A DNA stretch of 53,597 bases, taken from contig QHPU01000045.1 in NCBI GenBank assembly GCA_003219175.1, forward strand, positions 1 to 53,597, written 5' to 3'. A model generated the notes under the pieces. The model was not told the DNA's origin, made no database searches, and saw only the letters and a program-made list of their open reading frames with translations. Positions 42,370 through 50,451 of the stretch are shown piece after piece (position 1 is the stretch's first letter; each line of letters starts with the position of its first letter). The stretch is from Verrucomicrobiota bacterium. GTDB taxonomy: Bacteria > Verrucomicrobiota > Verrucomicrobiia > Chthoniobacterales > UBA10450. The position numbers were made by a program, and so were the translations under genes.

Positions 42370-42417
42370 AAAATTTGGAATGACACTGAGGTCGTCCCTC
42401 CATTGTGCAAAGAACGC

Positions 42418-43596
42418 TCATGGGAATCGCCGCGATGGACCGAATGGATTGGTTGCCGGTGAAGATGATGTTGCCGAGGTCAGTCCTGCTGTAATAACGC
42501 CATCCCCCTCCTTCAAACCTTCAAGGACCTCGGTAACCACCCCGTCGCTAATTCCAGTTTTGATCATCACGGGTTCCGGTTTATTCCCGGATAAGACGTA
42601 AACGGTTCGCTCGTTTTTTCGTTCGCGTCCGGCGCCAGCACGCCCTCCCGGCGGAGGAGTTCCTTTGGCCTGAGGCGGAGTCGCTGCTCCGTCGGCGGGC
42701 CGATAACGCAGCGCCGCATTCTTGATCTGCAAGACGTCATCCTTATGCGCGATCATAATTGAGACGTTCGCAGTCATTCCGGGTTTCAGTTTCAAATCCG
42801 CATTGTTAACGCCGATAACGGTGTCGTAGGTCACCACATTCTGCACTGTGATTGGTGCATTCCGGACCTGCACAACCTTTCCGTGAAACGTGCGCGCCGG
42901 GAAAGCGTCGACGCTAAAATCGATCTGTTGATCCACCGCAACTACGCCGACGTCCGCCTCGGCCACGTTGGCGTCGATCTGCATCTTCGTCAGATCATTT
43001 GCGATGGTAAAAATTACCGGCGCCTGCAAGCTGGCTGCCACGGTTTGGCCGACATCGACACTACGGGAAATGACTTCGCCATCGACTGGCGATGTGATGG
43101 TACAATGATCGAGATCCGCTTTCGCCTTGTCGAGCGCGCCTTGTTTGATTTTAAGATTTGCTTCGGCCTGATGCAGATTAGCCATCGCCTGATCGAGATC
43201 TTGTTGCGAGGAATTTTGTTTCGCGACCAACGCCTGTGTCCGAACAGCATTGATTTTCGCCAACTCAAGTGCCGCCTGCGCGCTCGCCAAATCACCCTCG
43301 GCCTGGGTGACTGTCGCCTTAAATAATGCCGGGTCGATCTGCGCCACCACGTCACCCGCTTTTACCTTCGAATTAAAATCGACGAACAGTTTTTGAATGT
43401 TGCCGGAAACCTGACTTCCCACTTGCACATTCACCACCGGATTTAGCGTGCCCGTTGCTGTGACGGCCTGCGTGATCGGCCCACGCGTCACCGCGGCCGT
43501 TTGAAATTGGATCGCGCGCGAGTTGTCGCAGCGGCGGAAAAAAAACGCCGCGACAATAAGCAGAATAATTCCAACGACTACGACTTTGCGATTCAT
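42418..43596 (-). CDS. macA: MacA-like periplasmic adaptor (RND/HlyD family)
   Basis: 392 residues from the ATG at 43596. A membrane anchor (KVVVVGIILLIVAAFFF) is followed by a lipoyl/barrel-sandwich half (VTRGPITQAVTATGTLNPVV, GSQVSGNIQKLFVDFNSKVK), a long alpha-hairpin (about 95-165, alternating Ala/Lys/Gln) and the second lipoyl half (ITSPVDGEVISRSVDVGQTV). Then come a beta-barrel and membrane-proximal domain (LKPGMTANVSIMIAHKDDVL, KTGISDGVVTEVLEGLKEGD). A Gly/Pro/Arg linker lies near 320-340. Bridges the MacB pump to an outer-membrane channel, which is not encoded here. Confidence 0.9.
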   Translation of the reverse strand: MNRKVVVVGIILLIVAAFFFRRCDNSRAIQFQTAAVTRGPITQAVTATGTLNPVVNVQVGSQVSGNIQKLFVDFNSKVKAGDVVAQIDPALFKATVTQAEGDLASAQAALELAKINAVRTQALVAKQNSSQQDLDQAMANLHQAEANLKIKQGALDKAKADLDHCTITSPVDGEVISRSVDVGQTVAASLQAPVIFTIANDLTKMQIDANVAEADVGVVAVDQQIDFSVDAFPARTFHGKVVQVRNAPITVQNVVTYDTVIGVNNADLKLKPGMTANVSIMIAHKDDVLQIKNAALRYRPADGAATPPQAKGTPPPGGRAGAGRERKNERTVYVLSGNKPEPVMIKTGISDGVVTEVLEGLKEGDGVITAGLTSATSSSPATNPFGPSRRFP

Positions 43597-43613
43597 GAGG
43601 TGCCCGCACCTCC
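43597..43613 (-). promoter_or_regulatory. Hairpin hiding the macA Shine-Dalgarno
   Basis: On the minus strand GGAGGTGCGGGCACCTC runs straight into the macA ATG. GAGGTGC and GCACCTC are a perfect 7-bp inverted pair (43597-43603 / 43606-43612). The Shine-Dalgarno GGAGG is part of the stem, so folding would block initiation and melting would expose it. Confidence 0.55.
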
Positions 43614-43746
43614 GGAACCGTCGGATTTGGGCTGGATGTTCCAACAACGATTGGGAGACCCCTCCTTCTGTCCGGGATAACAGCGAAGAGCCCGGATATT
43701 ATTGGCCCGATCGCATATAAGCATATGTTAATGACAACCAAAACAC

Positions 43747-44541
43747 GTGCGCCGTTACATCGAAATTTACCGTATCATGCTGCGCAACTCGCTCATTCGC
43801 GAGATGAGTTTCAAGGCCAACTTTCTTCTCTGGATGGTAGTCGAAGTGCTTTGGTTCCTCGGGCAGATCGTTTTTTTCAGTATCATTTTTGGCTCGGTCA
43901 ATCACATCGGTGATTGGTCGAAATGGGAAGTCGTGCTGCTCGTCGGCACGCACCAGATTATCGCGCAACTCTTTCAAGCATTCTTTTTCGTCAACGTTGC
44001 CAATGTCCCAGAACTGGTGCGCACCGGGAAACTGGACTCTCTCCTGGTCCTTCCGATCGATAGCCAGTTCGCCGTTTCAACGAAACAATTCGGTCTCGAC
44101 AGCGTAGTCAACGCCGTGCTCGGCGGGGTCGTGGTTGTGATTTCGCTGACCCGTCTCGGAGTGATGCCGCATCCAATTCACATTCTGTTCTATCTGGTCG
44201 CGATCGGATTTGGAATTGCGATCCATTATTCCATCATGTTGAACCTGGCGGCCGTAAGCTTCTGGATCGTGCGGGCCCAGGGACTGGTTTACGGTTATTT
44301 CAACTTCCTCAACATCGCCCGCTATCCGGACGTGATTTATCCTCGCCTCTTCCGGCTGATCTTTAGCTGGATCATCCCGGTGGTAATTGTCGCCAATATT
44401 CCAGCGCGGGTCTTGATCAAGTCGCTCGGGCAGCCGCTGCCATTAATGCTGCAGATGATTGCGGCGTCATTGATCATCTTCTGGTCGTCACGCGTTTTTT
44501 GGCGATTCGCGCTTCAGCGCTATTCCAGCGCAAGTTCCTAG
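43747..44541 (+). CDS. ABC-2 type permease, second of a separated pair
   Basis: 264 residues from a GTG, six membrane segments. RYIEIYRIMLRNSLIREMSF then KANFLLWMVVEVLWFLGQIV, and ELVRTGKLDSLLVLPIDSQF, are typical of ABC2_membrane_6 permeases that export unknown substrates. Pairs by family with the permease at 39085, but the rhodanese and MacAB-like genes on the other strand lie between. No ATPase for this pair is in the window. A weak promoter may lie at TTGGCC (43702) and TATGTT (43724). Confidence 0.82.
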   Translation: MRRYIEIYRIMLRNSLIREMSFKANFLLWMVVEVLWFLGQIVFFSIIFGSVNHIGDWSKWEVVLLVGTHQIIAQLFQAFFFVNVANVPELVRTGKLDSLLVLPIDSQFAVSTKQFGLDSVVNAVLGGVVVVISLTRLGVMPHPIHILFYLVAIGFGIAIHYSIMLNLAAVSFWIVRAQGLVYGYFNFLNIARYPDVIYPRLFRLIFSWIIPVVIVANIPARVLIKSLGQPLPLMLQMIAASLIIFWSSRVFWRFALQRYSSASS

Positions 44542-44648
44542 GCGAAAAGGCTTTTGCCGGGCCCTAAATCTTCCCTTGCACCACGGTAGATTTGTTCTTA
44601 ATTATGCGCTCTCCTCGCGCCGCCAACGCGTCGCGAGATTTGATTTTT

Positions 44649-45323
44649 ATGGCCAAGTTGAAGAAAAAAGCCACCCCTTCCAAGGCAAAAAAATCCGCCG
44701 CCCGCAAGCCTGCCAGGCCCGCGAAGAAGGCAGTAAAACACCCGTCGACCAACAGGGCGAAACCGAAAAGTGTCCGAGCGAAAGCAAGGCGCGAACGCGC
44801 CTCGGAGTCAGCCGCCGAAATTTTCCGCGACAACCACAAACCGCGGCGACTTGACGCTTTCACCAAAGCGCAAAAGGAGAAGTTGCTGCAATTGCGCGAT
44901 GCTATGGTCGATTCCATGGCTGGTGTCGCGCAAGACACATTGCGTTCGCGTGCAGAAGGAAGCGAGGCCTCTGCTTTCGGGATGCATCAGGCCGACGCCG
45001 GATCGGACGCGTACGATCGCGATTTCGCGCTCAGTCTGCTTTCACAGGAACAGGACGCGCTTTACGAGATTGATCAGGCTCTCAAGCGAATCGAGCTGGG
45101 CACCTATGGCATCTGCGAAATGTCGGGTAAACCGATTCCGCGGGCGCGTTTGGAAGCAATTCCATTTGCTCGGTTCACCGTCGAATGTCAGTCGCAATTG
45201 GAGAAACAGAATAAAGCTTCGCGTGTCCGGCAATCGGTCACCTCACTTTTCGGTTTAACCGAAGAAGAAGCGCCTGAGACCGAGGAAGAAGAACAGCCGG
45301 CGCCGACGGCGGAAAAGGAATAA
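44649..45323 (+). CDS. dksA: DksA/TraR-family protein with basic N-terminal tail
   Basis: 224 residues from the ATG at 44649. Residues 1-70 are a Lys/Ala/Pro-rich histone H1-like tail ([20 protein letters not shown]). Residues about 75-175 form the DksA coiled coil and globular part ([40 protein letters not shown]). The zinc-finger region reads [20 protein letters not shown] and [16 protein letters not shown]. Of the four zinc cysteines of E. coli DksA only the first and last remain (CxxS...TxxC). An acidic tail follows. Probably binds the RNA polymerase secondary channel. The frame opens to 44592, but MAKLKKK is the more likely start. Leads rpmG and rpsR. Confidence 0.87.
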   Translation: MAKLKKKATPSKAKKSAARKPARPAKKAVKHPSTNRAKPKSVRAKARRERASESAAEIFRDNHKPRRLDAFTKAQKEKLLQLRDAMVDSMAGVAQDTLRSRAEGSEASAFGMHQADAGSDAYDRDFALSLLSQEQDALYEIDQALKRIELGTYGICEMSGKPIPRARLEAIPFARFTVECQSQLEKQNKASRVRQSVTSLFGLTEEEAPETEEEEQPAPTAEKE

Positions 45324-45340
45324 CATTTCCATATCAAACT

Positions 45341-45514
45341 ATGGCGCAGGAAATCATCACCCTAGAATGCACCGAGGCTAAAGCGTTGGGTAAACCGCCT
45401 TCGCGCTACATGTCGACCCGGAACAAGAAGAGCCCACGGACGCCCAATCGGTTGGAAAAGAAAAAATACAATCCGTTTTTGAAAAAACATACCTTGCACC
45501 GGGAGGTCCGCTAA
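45341..45514 (+). CDS. rpmG: 50S ribosomal protein L33 (cysteine-poor form)
   Basis: 57 residues, a small gene easily missed. The sequence [55 protein letters not shown] matches L33 throughout (RY-x-T-x-NK, LE-x-KKY-P-x-x-x-x-HTLHRE). It lacks the CxxC pairs of zinc-binding L33. It lies 17 bases after dksA and 4 bases before rpsR, so the three form a short operon. Confidence 0.93.
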   Translation: MAQEIITLECTEAKALGKPPSRYMSTRNKKSPRTPNRLEKKKYNPFLKKHTLHREVR

Positions 45515-45518
45515 TCTG

Positions 45519-45758
45519 ATGCAACCGAAGACCGCCAAACGCCGCTCCGCTTTCCGGCGCGCCAATCGCAGCATGCCGCGGCGTCGGATCGATATCGCCA
45601 CTGAAGCAATCGATTACAAGAATCCCGATCTACTGAAAAAATTCGTGACCGAGAGTGGCAAGATTCTGCCGCGTCGTGTCACTGGCATGCCGGCGCACAT
45701 GCACCGCAAGATCACGCGCGAAATCAAACGCAGCCGTTCCGTGCTGCTGATGAAGTAG
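45519..45758 (+). CDS. rpsR: 30S ribosomal protein S18
   Basis: 79 residues. The S18 core is clear: [48 protein letters not shown]. The basic N-terminus ([20 protein letters not shown]) replaces the Cys-containing start seen in some species. Usually neighbours rpsF, ssb and rplI; here it follows rpmG by 4 bases. Confidence 0.96.
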   Translation: MQPKTAKRRSAFRRANRSMPRRRIDIATEAIDYKNPDLLKKFVTESGKILPRRVTGMPAHMHRKITREIKRSRSVLLMK

Positions 45759-45767
45759 CTGGTTCGG

Positions 45768-45820
45768 ACGGCGCCGGAAATCCAAGGAACGGCTGTTTCC
45801 AAAGCGCCGTTTAGTTTAGT
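45768..45820 (+). terminator. Terminator-like stem after rpsR
   Basis: ACGGCGC (45768-45774) and GCGCCGT (45804-45810) pair, with inner GGAAA/TTTCC continuing the stem, then TTTAGTTTAG. Ten bases after the rpsR stop. The weak T-run makes it a moderate terminator. Confidence 0.6.
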
Positions 45821-45905
45821 AAGTCGACGGATGGAAGTCACCGCCCGTTAAAGATCGGCCGGCAGTCAGGGCTCCTTGAGACGCCAAGGCCTTTCGCAGA
45901 AACGC

Positions 45906-46964
45906 CTACGATTGATTTAACACCTCCGCGATCCGTTCTATCTCCGCGAAAGTGTTGTAAAAATGCGGACTCACCCGAATCCAGCCGCGATTCGAGCGGT
46001 CGATTCGCAACGAAACAACGACGTCGTTTTTCGCGAGTGCGCCGACTAATTTTTCAGAGGCGACGCGACGCGGACGAAAGGTCAGGAAGCTGGCGTGATC
46101 CGAGCTTCCGTCTGGACTAAGGAATTCAAAATCTGCCGGATCAAGTTCGCTTTTCAGAGTTGCAATCAACGACAAAATCCGATCCGAAATTTTCGAAAGC
46201 CCGACGTCTTTTAGGAGGGCAATAGCTCCCTGCATTACATTCCATCCGCCGACCATCATCGGTCGCAGCAATTCATGTCGGCTTTTCTTAATGAAAAGGA
46301 TCCCGGCACCCGAGGGTCCGAGCATCCACTTCTGTGCACCGGCGCTGAGAAAATCGACGTTCCTTAGCGGGATGGAAAACGCACCAACGGTTTGAATCCC
46401 ATCGACCGAAAATAAGATGCCGCATTCGGCGCACATTTTGCCAATTGTCTCAACGTCAATTCGGTATCCGCTGGCGTTATTCGCACTGGCGAGTGCGACC
46501 AAGCGCGTTCGTTTCGTAAGCGCGCGCTCCACAATCTCCGGAGTAATCTCGCCGAGTCGTTCCGTTTGAAGTAACACCGGGGCAACCCCTTTTCGCTCGA
46601 GGCCCAGCCACGGATAAACGTCAGCAGGATAATCATCCAGATAACAAACAACCTCATCCCCCACCTTCCAGTCCAAGCCGTTCGCCACCGCGTTCAGACC
46701 GCTCGAAGTCGGTCCGCTAAGGGAAATTTCCTCCGTCTCAGCTCCCAGAAAATCCGCGAGCAACCGACGAGTGTCGGCGATGAAACCAAGTGCTCTCTCG
46801 AACTGTTTCTCGTTGGTGGAAGCGTCCTCAATCGCATCACGCATCGCCTCAGCTACGCGACGCGGCAACGGCGCATCGGCAGCATGCGCGCAATAAATTT
46901 TCCGCGCGCAAATCGGGAATTCGCGCTGGCGAAAGTCCTCGTTCGTATCCAACTCGGCGATCAC
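45906..46964 (-). CDS. Class V aminotransferase (cysteine desulfurase-like)
   Basis: 352 residues from the GTG at 46964. PLP fold type I: SGPTSSGLNAVANGLDWKVG, ALASANNASGYRIDVETIGK, SVDGIQTVGAFSI, and the PLP lysine in FLSAGAQKWMLGPSGAGILF. The active-site Cys loop of NifS/IscS is not obvious, so an aminotransferase or lyase role is as likely as desulfurase. The frame is open to 47006. The GTG is preferred because GTGA makes a 4-base overlap with the RelE-like stop, matching the style of this gene cluster. Last gene of the minus-strand run. Confidence 0.85.
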   Translation of the reverse strand: MIAELDTNEDFRQREFPICARKIYCAHAADAPLPRRVAEAMRDAIEDASTNEKQFERALGFIADTRRLLADFLGAETEEISLSGPTSSGLNAVANGLDWKVGDEVVCYLDDYPADVYPWLGLERKGVAPVLLQTERLGEITPEIVERALTKRTRLVALASANNASGYRIDVETIGKMCAECGILFSVDGIQTVGAFSIPLRNVDFLSAGAQKWMLGPSGAGILFIKKSRHELLRPMMVGGWNVMQGAIALLKDVGLSKISDRILSLIATLKSELDPADFEFLSPDGSSDHASFLTFRPRRVASEKLVGALAKNDVVVSLRIDRSNRGWIRVSPHFYNTFAEIERIAEVLNQS

Positions 46965-47326
46965 GTCTTTTTGCGCGTGCGTTCGCCTTGCTCGATCAAT
47001 TTCCAAAACTCTCGCCTTTCCTTCAGTTGTTCGTCCTCCCCCGTCGGTAGCTTGGAGCGGAAGAGAAAATCGCGCAGCGTGTTTTTGTGAAGGACCCGAT
47101 GCACGGTGATGCCTTCCGGCGTCTTTTCGAAATAGATGCGATAATCTTTGGCGCGATAGCGATAAAGTTTTTTTCCGTCCCGCTCGAGCAATCCAAACCT
47201 GCTGCTGTCGAGATTCTCCAGATCCTCGGGCAAAATCTGAAATTCAGCGAGAAGATCGAGCTGCAATGTTTTTGGCAGGGCCGACATCTCCGCCGCGCTC
47301 AGCTGGTTGAAAATGATTTGGAACAT
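46961..47326 (-). CDS. RelE/ParE-like protein
   Basis: 121 residues. FQIIFNQLSAAEMSALPKTL, LFRSKLPTGEDEQLKERREF and the central GKKLYRYRAKDYRIYFEKTP, then EGITVHRVLHKNTLRDFLF, show the RelE/ParE fold (conserved YR-x-x-DYRI-x-F strand and HR-x-x-H-K end). No antitoxin gene is adjacent; the upstream gene is alr and the downstream one the aminotransferase, with which it overlaps by GTGA. It may be a domesticated RNase-like or ribosome-associated protein rather than an active toxin. The extended C-terminus is unusual. Confidence 0.7.
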   Translation of the reverse strand: MFQIIFNQLSAAEMSALPKTLQLDLLAEFQILPEDLENLDSSRFGLLERDGKKLYRYRAKDYRIYFEKTPEGITVHRVLHKNTLRDFLFRSKLPTGEDEQLKERREFWKLIEQGERTRKKT

Positions 47327-47408
47327 TTGCTTTCGCAGAAGATTACAGACGTTAATCGTTAAATTGTTAAATCGGATGAAGCCGTGCCGGATCTCATCAC
47401 CTGCTTTA

Positions 47409-47446
47409 CCTTTCTAACAATTTAACGCTTTTAACTCTTGTAACGT
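47409..47446. repeat. Phased (TTTT)AAC array after alr
   Basis: CTAACAATTTAACGCTTTTA then ACTCTTGTAACG: AAC triplets 8-9 bases apart, directly after the alr stop. TTAATCGTTAAATTGTTAAA at 47357-47376 continues the style. Same family as the arrays at 7106, 13350 and 30345. Confidence 0.65.
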
Positions 47447-47449
47447 ATG

Positions 47450-48550
47450 TCACACATAAATCCGTCGCACGCGCGAGCCAATTCGCGTCATGATTTCCCA
47501 TGTGATGGTATGAGCGCGATCGGCCAATTCGGTGCAGCTAACCTCTTTGTCGCCCTGCCGACCCATCAACACCACTTCATCGCCCACCGCCGCCGCAGGC
47601 AGATTCGAAACGTCGATCATCATCAGATCCATCGTTACCCGACCCAGGAGCGGACAGCGTTGACCGCGAACCAATACTGAGGTTCCCCGATTGGAGAGGT
47701 GACGCGGGTAACCATCGGCGTAACCACAGGAAAGAGTGGCCACACGCATTTTTGTCGGAGTGATAAAAGTGCGACCGTAGCTGATGCCGTGTCCGGCCGG
47801 CATGTCGCGGATAAGGGCGATCTGAGCCTTCCACGTCATTACGGGATGCAAGACGCTTTGAAATTCCGGCAATGACGAAACGCCATAGATCAACATTCCG
47901 GGCCGTACGATTTCGAACGGCTCCTCGGCGAAGGCGAGCACACCCGCAGTTTGAAGCACATGCGCTTTGTAATCACCGGGAACCTCGGCTCGTAATTGTC
48001 GGATTAATCTGGCGAAGCTGTCCAATTGTCCGCGTGTGAATTCTTCGTCCTGGTCAGACACCGTGAGATGGGTCGAAACGCTGTGAATTTCGATATTCGA
48101 GAGGGCGTCGACTTGCTTGAAAACGGCGACTGCCTCCTTCTCTAACACGCCCATCCGCCCCATGCCTGTGTCGACTTTGAAGATGATCGGAACTCTCCGC
48201 CCGCGGGCGACGCGATCGAAATGCTGTGCCTCCTCCACGGTTGAAACCGAAGGGATGAATGCGCGCTCCGCGATCGCCGGTCGTTCTTCGGGCAGGGCTG
48301 GTCCAAGAATCGCAATTGGATTTTGGACCGCGCCGCGCAGCGCCGTTGCCTCTTCTAGATTGGCGACACCGAAAATGTTGGTTTGATCGGCGATAGTCCT
48401 GGCCACGTCGATCATCCCATGACCGTACGCATTCGCTTTGACGACGGCGAGAAATTCTACCCTAGGTCCAAATTTCTGGCGCAGGAACGCTACATTACGA
48501 CGCAGTGCGCTCCGATCGATCTCAGCCCAACAACGGTAGTTCTCTTTCAT
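47450..48550 (-). CDS. alr: Alanine racemase
   Basis: Makes D-alanine for peptidoglycan. 366 residues from the ATG at 48550. WAEIDRSALRRNVAFLR, PLP lysine K38 in LAVVKANAYGHG, VFKVDTGMGRMG-like IIFKVDTGMGRMGVL, the catalytic Tyr in GHGISYGRTFITPT, CGYADGYPRHLSNRG and MDLMMIDVSNLPAAAVGDEV are all present. The start ATG overlaps the tsaB stop by 4 bases; the longer frame to 48655 lies entirely within tsaB. Confidence 0.95.
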   Translation of the reverse strand: MKENYRCWAEIDRSALRRNVAFLRQKFGPRVEFLAVVKANAYGHGMIDVARTIADQTNIFGVANLEEATALRGAVQNPIAILGPALPEERPAIAERAFIPSVSTVEEAQHFDRVARGRRVPIIFKVDTGMGRMGVLEKEAVAVFKQVDALSNIEIHSVSTHLTVSDQDEEFTRGQLDSFARLIRQLRAEVPGDYKAHVLQTAGVLAFAEEPFEIVRPGMLIYGVSSLPEFQSVLHPVMTWKAQIALIRDMPAGHGISYGRTFITPTKMRVATLSCGYADGYPRHLSNRGTSVLVRGQRCPLLGRVTMDLMMIDVSNLPAAAVGDEVVLMGRQGDKEVSCTELADRAHTITWEIMTRIGSRVRRIYV

Positions 48551-49158
48551 CGTATTTTTGCGGCTTGCGGAGTAGTGATGTGGGGTTCGCGAAGGTAAAT
48601 CGGAGCGAGCGGCGATCGAGCAAGATTCTGCGGAAATCTTTGCGCGCGCAGACAAAGCAATCTGGCCGAAGGAAACCGCAGCTGCACTGCTTTGAACTGT
48701 GGCAATTGGTCCGATGTGTAAATCGGAATTGTTTTGATTGATGAGATTCGCTCATTCATTTCGTTTTGAGAAAGCAGGTCTGGCTCGGTAGCAAACAAAC
48801 CCCCGCCAACCGCGGCGAAGAAAAATGACGCGCGTTTCGCGTCCCCGATCACAATGTATTCGCTTTCCTCCGAGATGCCGCTGAGGGATGAAAGTCCTGT
48901 GAGTGCGGCCCCCGTTGTCGCCTGCAACCCAATGGCTGCAGAAATGGCGATCCGCGTTCCAGTGTATGAACCCGGACCCAGACCAACGACGATCGCGTCC
49001 GGCGCACCATGCCCGCCAATGATTTCATCGAGAGCGGCAAAAAATGGTGCGGAATTTCGTCGATCGTTCGGGCAATCACGTGCGCACAAAATTTTGCCGC
49101 CATTAACAAGCGCGATCGTGCCGCGGCGAGTCGAAAGATCGAATCCGAGTAATTTCAT
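48547..49158 (-). CDS. tsaB: tRNA t6A biosynthesis protein TsaB
   Basis: 203 residues; partner of TsaD and TsaE in making N6-threonylcarbamoyl-adenosine at tRNA position 37. Inactive ASKHA fold with LLGFDLSTRRGTIALVNGGK at the N-terminus, then DAIVVGLGPGSYTGTRIAIS and AAIGLQATTGAALTGLSSLS, the family hallmark. The C-terminal half is less conserved, as usual. Overlaps tsaE upstream and alr downstream, each by ATGA. tsaD is not in the window. Confidence 0.92.
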   Translation of the reverse strand: MKLLGFDLSTRRGTIALVNGGKILCARDCPNDRRNSAPFFAALDEIIGGHGAPDAIVVGLGPGSYTGTRIAISAAIGLQATTGAALTGLSSLSGISEESEYIVIGDAKRASFFFAAVGGGLFATEPDLLSQNEMNERISSIKTIPIYTSDQLPQFKAVQLRFPSARLLCLRAQRFPQNLARSPLAPIYLREPHITTPQAAKIR

Positions 49159-49571
49159 GTCAAGGCCGAGAGGTCGATTCGACGTTGACTTTCCGATGCA
49201 ATCTCAAATCGGATCCAACGAGCGTGCGGCGGAATCGCGTCGCCAAATCGATCGGCCCACTCGATCACACTGACGCCATCACCGAAAACGGTTTCATCAA
49301 ATCCGATCGCCCATAGCGCCGTCAAATTTTCGATTCGATAAAAATCGAAATGATAGATTGGTAACCGACCACCACGATATTCATGCAACAAAGTAAATGT
49401 CGGGCTTGTCACGGCCTCTTTTGAGCCTAATCCTCTCGCCAGCCCCTTCACGAACTGGGTCTTGCCCGCACCCAAATCTCCCACTAGAGCCAACACGTCC
49501 CCAGCTTTTATTTTTTCTGCAAGGTGCGCCCCTGCCCCTTCCGTTTCAGCGGCGCTGACGGAAATGAACAT
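49155..49571 (-). CDS. tsaE: tRNA t6A biosynthesis ATPase TsaE
   Basis: 138 residues from the ATG at 49571. The Walker A motif GDLGAGKT at 31-38 is followed by VTSPTFTLLHEYRGG, PIYHFDFYRIENL and VSVIEWADRFGD, the classic TsaE signatures (including the HxDxYR strand). The longer frame to 49808 is inside thiL and is not used. The start lies 26 bases inside the thiL end, so the two are translationally coupled. Confidence 0.93.
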   Translation of the reverse strand: MFISVSAAETEGAGAHLAEKIKAGDVLALVGDLGAGKTQFVKGLARGLGSKEAVTSPTFTLLHEYRGGRLPIYHFDFYRIENLTALWAIGFDETVFGDGVSVIEWADRFGDAIPPHARWIRFEIASESQRRIDLSALT

Positions 49572-50451
49572 AACCGCGAAGGAATGTTTTACGTTTGATC
49601 TTTGATTTTTGATGCAGGGAGCCAATGCGCGTAAGCCCCAGTTTTGGAAATTTTCTGCGCCACATTCTTTCCAAGCGAGCGCGATCGCGACGTGAAATAG
49701 CGAACAACAGTTCATAATCTTCGCCATCGGATATTGCCTGTTGTACCGTGCAGCCGCGCGAAACCGGCAGCGCGCGTTCATCAATCGAGAACGCGAGTCT
49801 GCTTGCACGTGCCAACCGCGGCAAATCGGCGCCCAGTCCGTCGCTCAGATCCATCATCGCGTGCACCTTGAAATTTGCGGTCAACCAGCGCGCTTCTTCA
49901 ATCCGTGCGACAAAATTCAAATGTCGACGGCGAATCGAGCCACCCAATTTTCCGGTTACAAAAAGGTCATCGTTGGCTTTCCCACCGCAGCGCAAGACGC
50001 AGCGGTCGGTCTCGACAAACCCTGCGACACTCACGACGACTACGGTTGGGCCATCTGTATCACTGGTTTCACCACCAACGATGGCAACTTCGAAATACCG
50101 CGCCGCCTGATTAAGACCACGATACAGATCACGGACCCAGACAACTTGTTTCTTACCTGCGATGACGAGGGTGATAAGAGCAAACTGCGGGACCCCCGAC
50201 ATCGCGGCGAAATCACTCAGCGCTCGCATCATCGCTTTCCAGCCGACCACACGGGCACTCCTTCCCGCAACAAAATGAATTGCTTCAACGACGCAATCGC
50301 TCTTTAGCAGTAACCACTCTTTTGCCCCGCGGAATTTCACCACCGCGCAATCGTCGCCGGCTCCAGCCACGGCCCGCGAATTCTGCTTTAGGTGCGGAAG
50401 AATCTGGGCGAGCAACCGATCTTCGCCGAGTTCCTGCAGCGACCGCGTCAT
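49546..50451 (-). CDS. thiL: Thiamine-monophosphate kinase
   Basis: Phosphorylates thiamine monophosphate to the diphosphate coenzyme. 301 residues: LGEDRLLAQILPHLKQ, VAGAGDDCAVVKFRGAKEWL, KSDCVVEAIHF, MRALSDFAAMSGVPQFALIT, VGGETSDTDGPTVVVVSVAG, and MMDLSDGLGADLPRLARAS before SDGEDYELLFAI. These are all PurM/ThiL ATP- and metal-binding motifs. The C-terminal extension of about 25 basic residues overlaps tsaE. Its ATG overlaps the CPBP stop by 4 bases. Confidence 0.94.
   Translation of the reverse strand: MTRSLQELGEDRLLAQILPHLKQNSRAVAGAGDDCAVVKFRGAKEWLLLKSDCVVEAIHFVAGRSARVVGWKAMMRALSDFAAMSGVPQFALITLVIAGKKQVVWVRDLYRGLNQAARYFEVAIVGGETSDTDGPTVVVVSVAGFVETDRCVLRCGGKANDDLFVTGKLGGSIRRRHLNFVARIEEARWLTANFKVHAMMDLSDGLGADLPRLARASRLAFSIDERALPVSRGCTVQQAISDGEDYELLFAISRRDRARLERMWRRKFPKLGLTRIGSLHQKSKIKRKTFLRGYVHFRQRR

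Noticed and set aside
42339-42410. TTG-initiated N-terminal extension of the MacB-type ATPase
   Set aside because: It translates the 9-bp hairpin and is absent from ABC ATPases.
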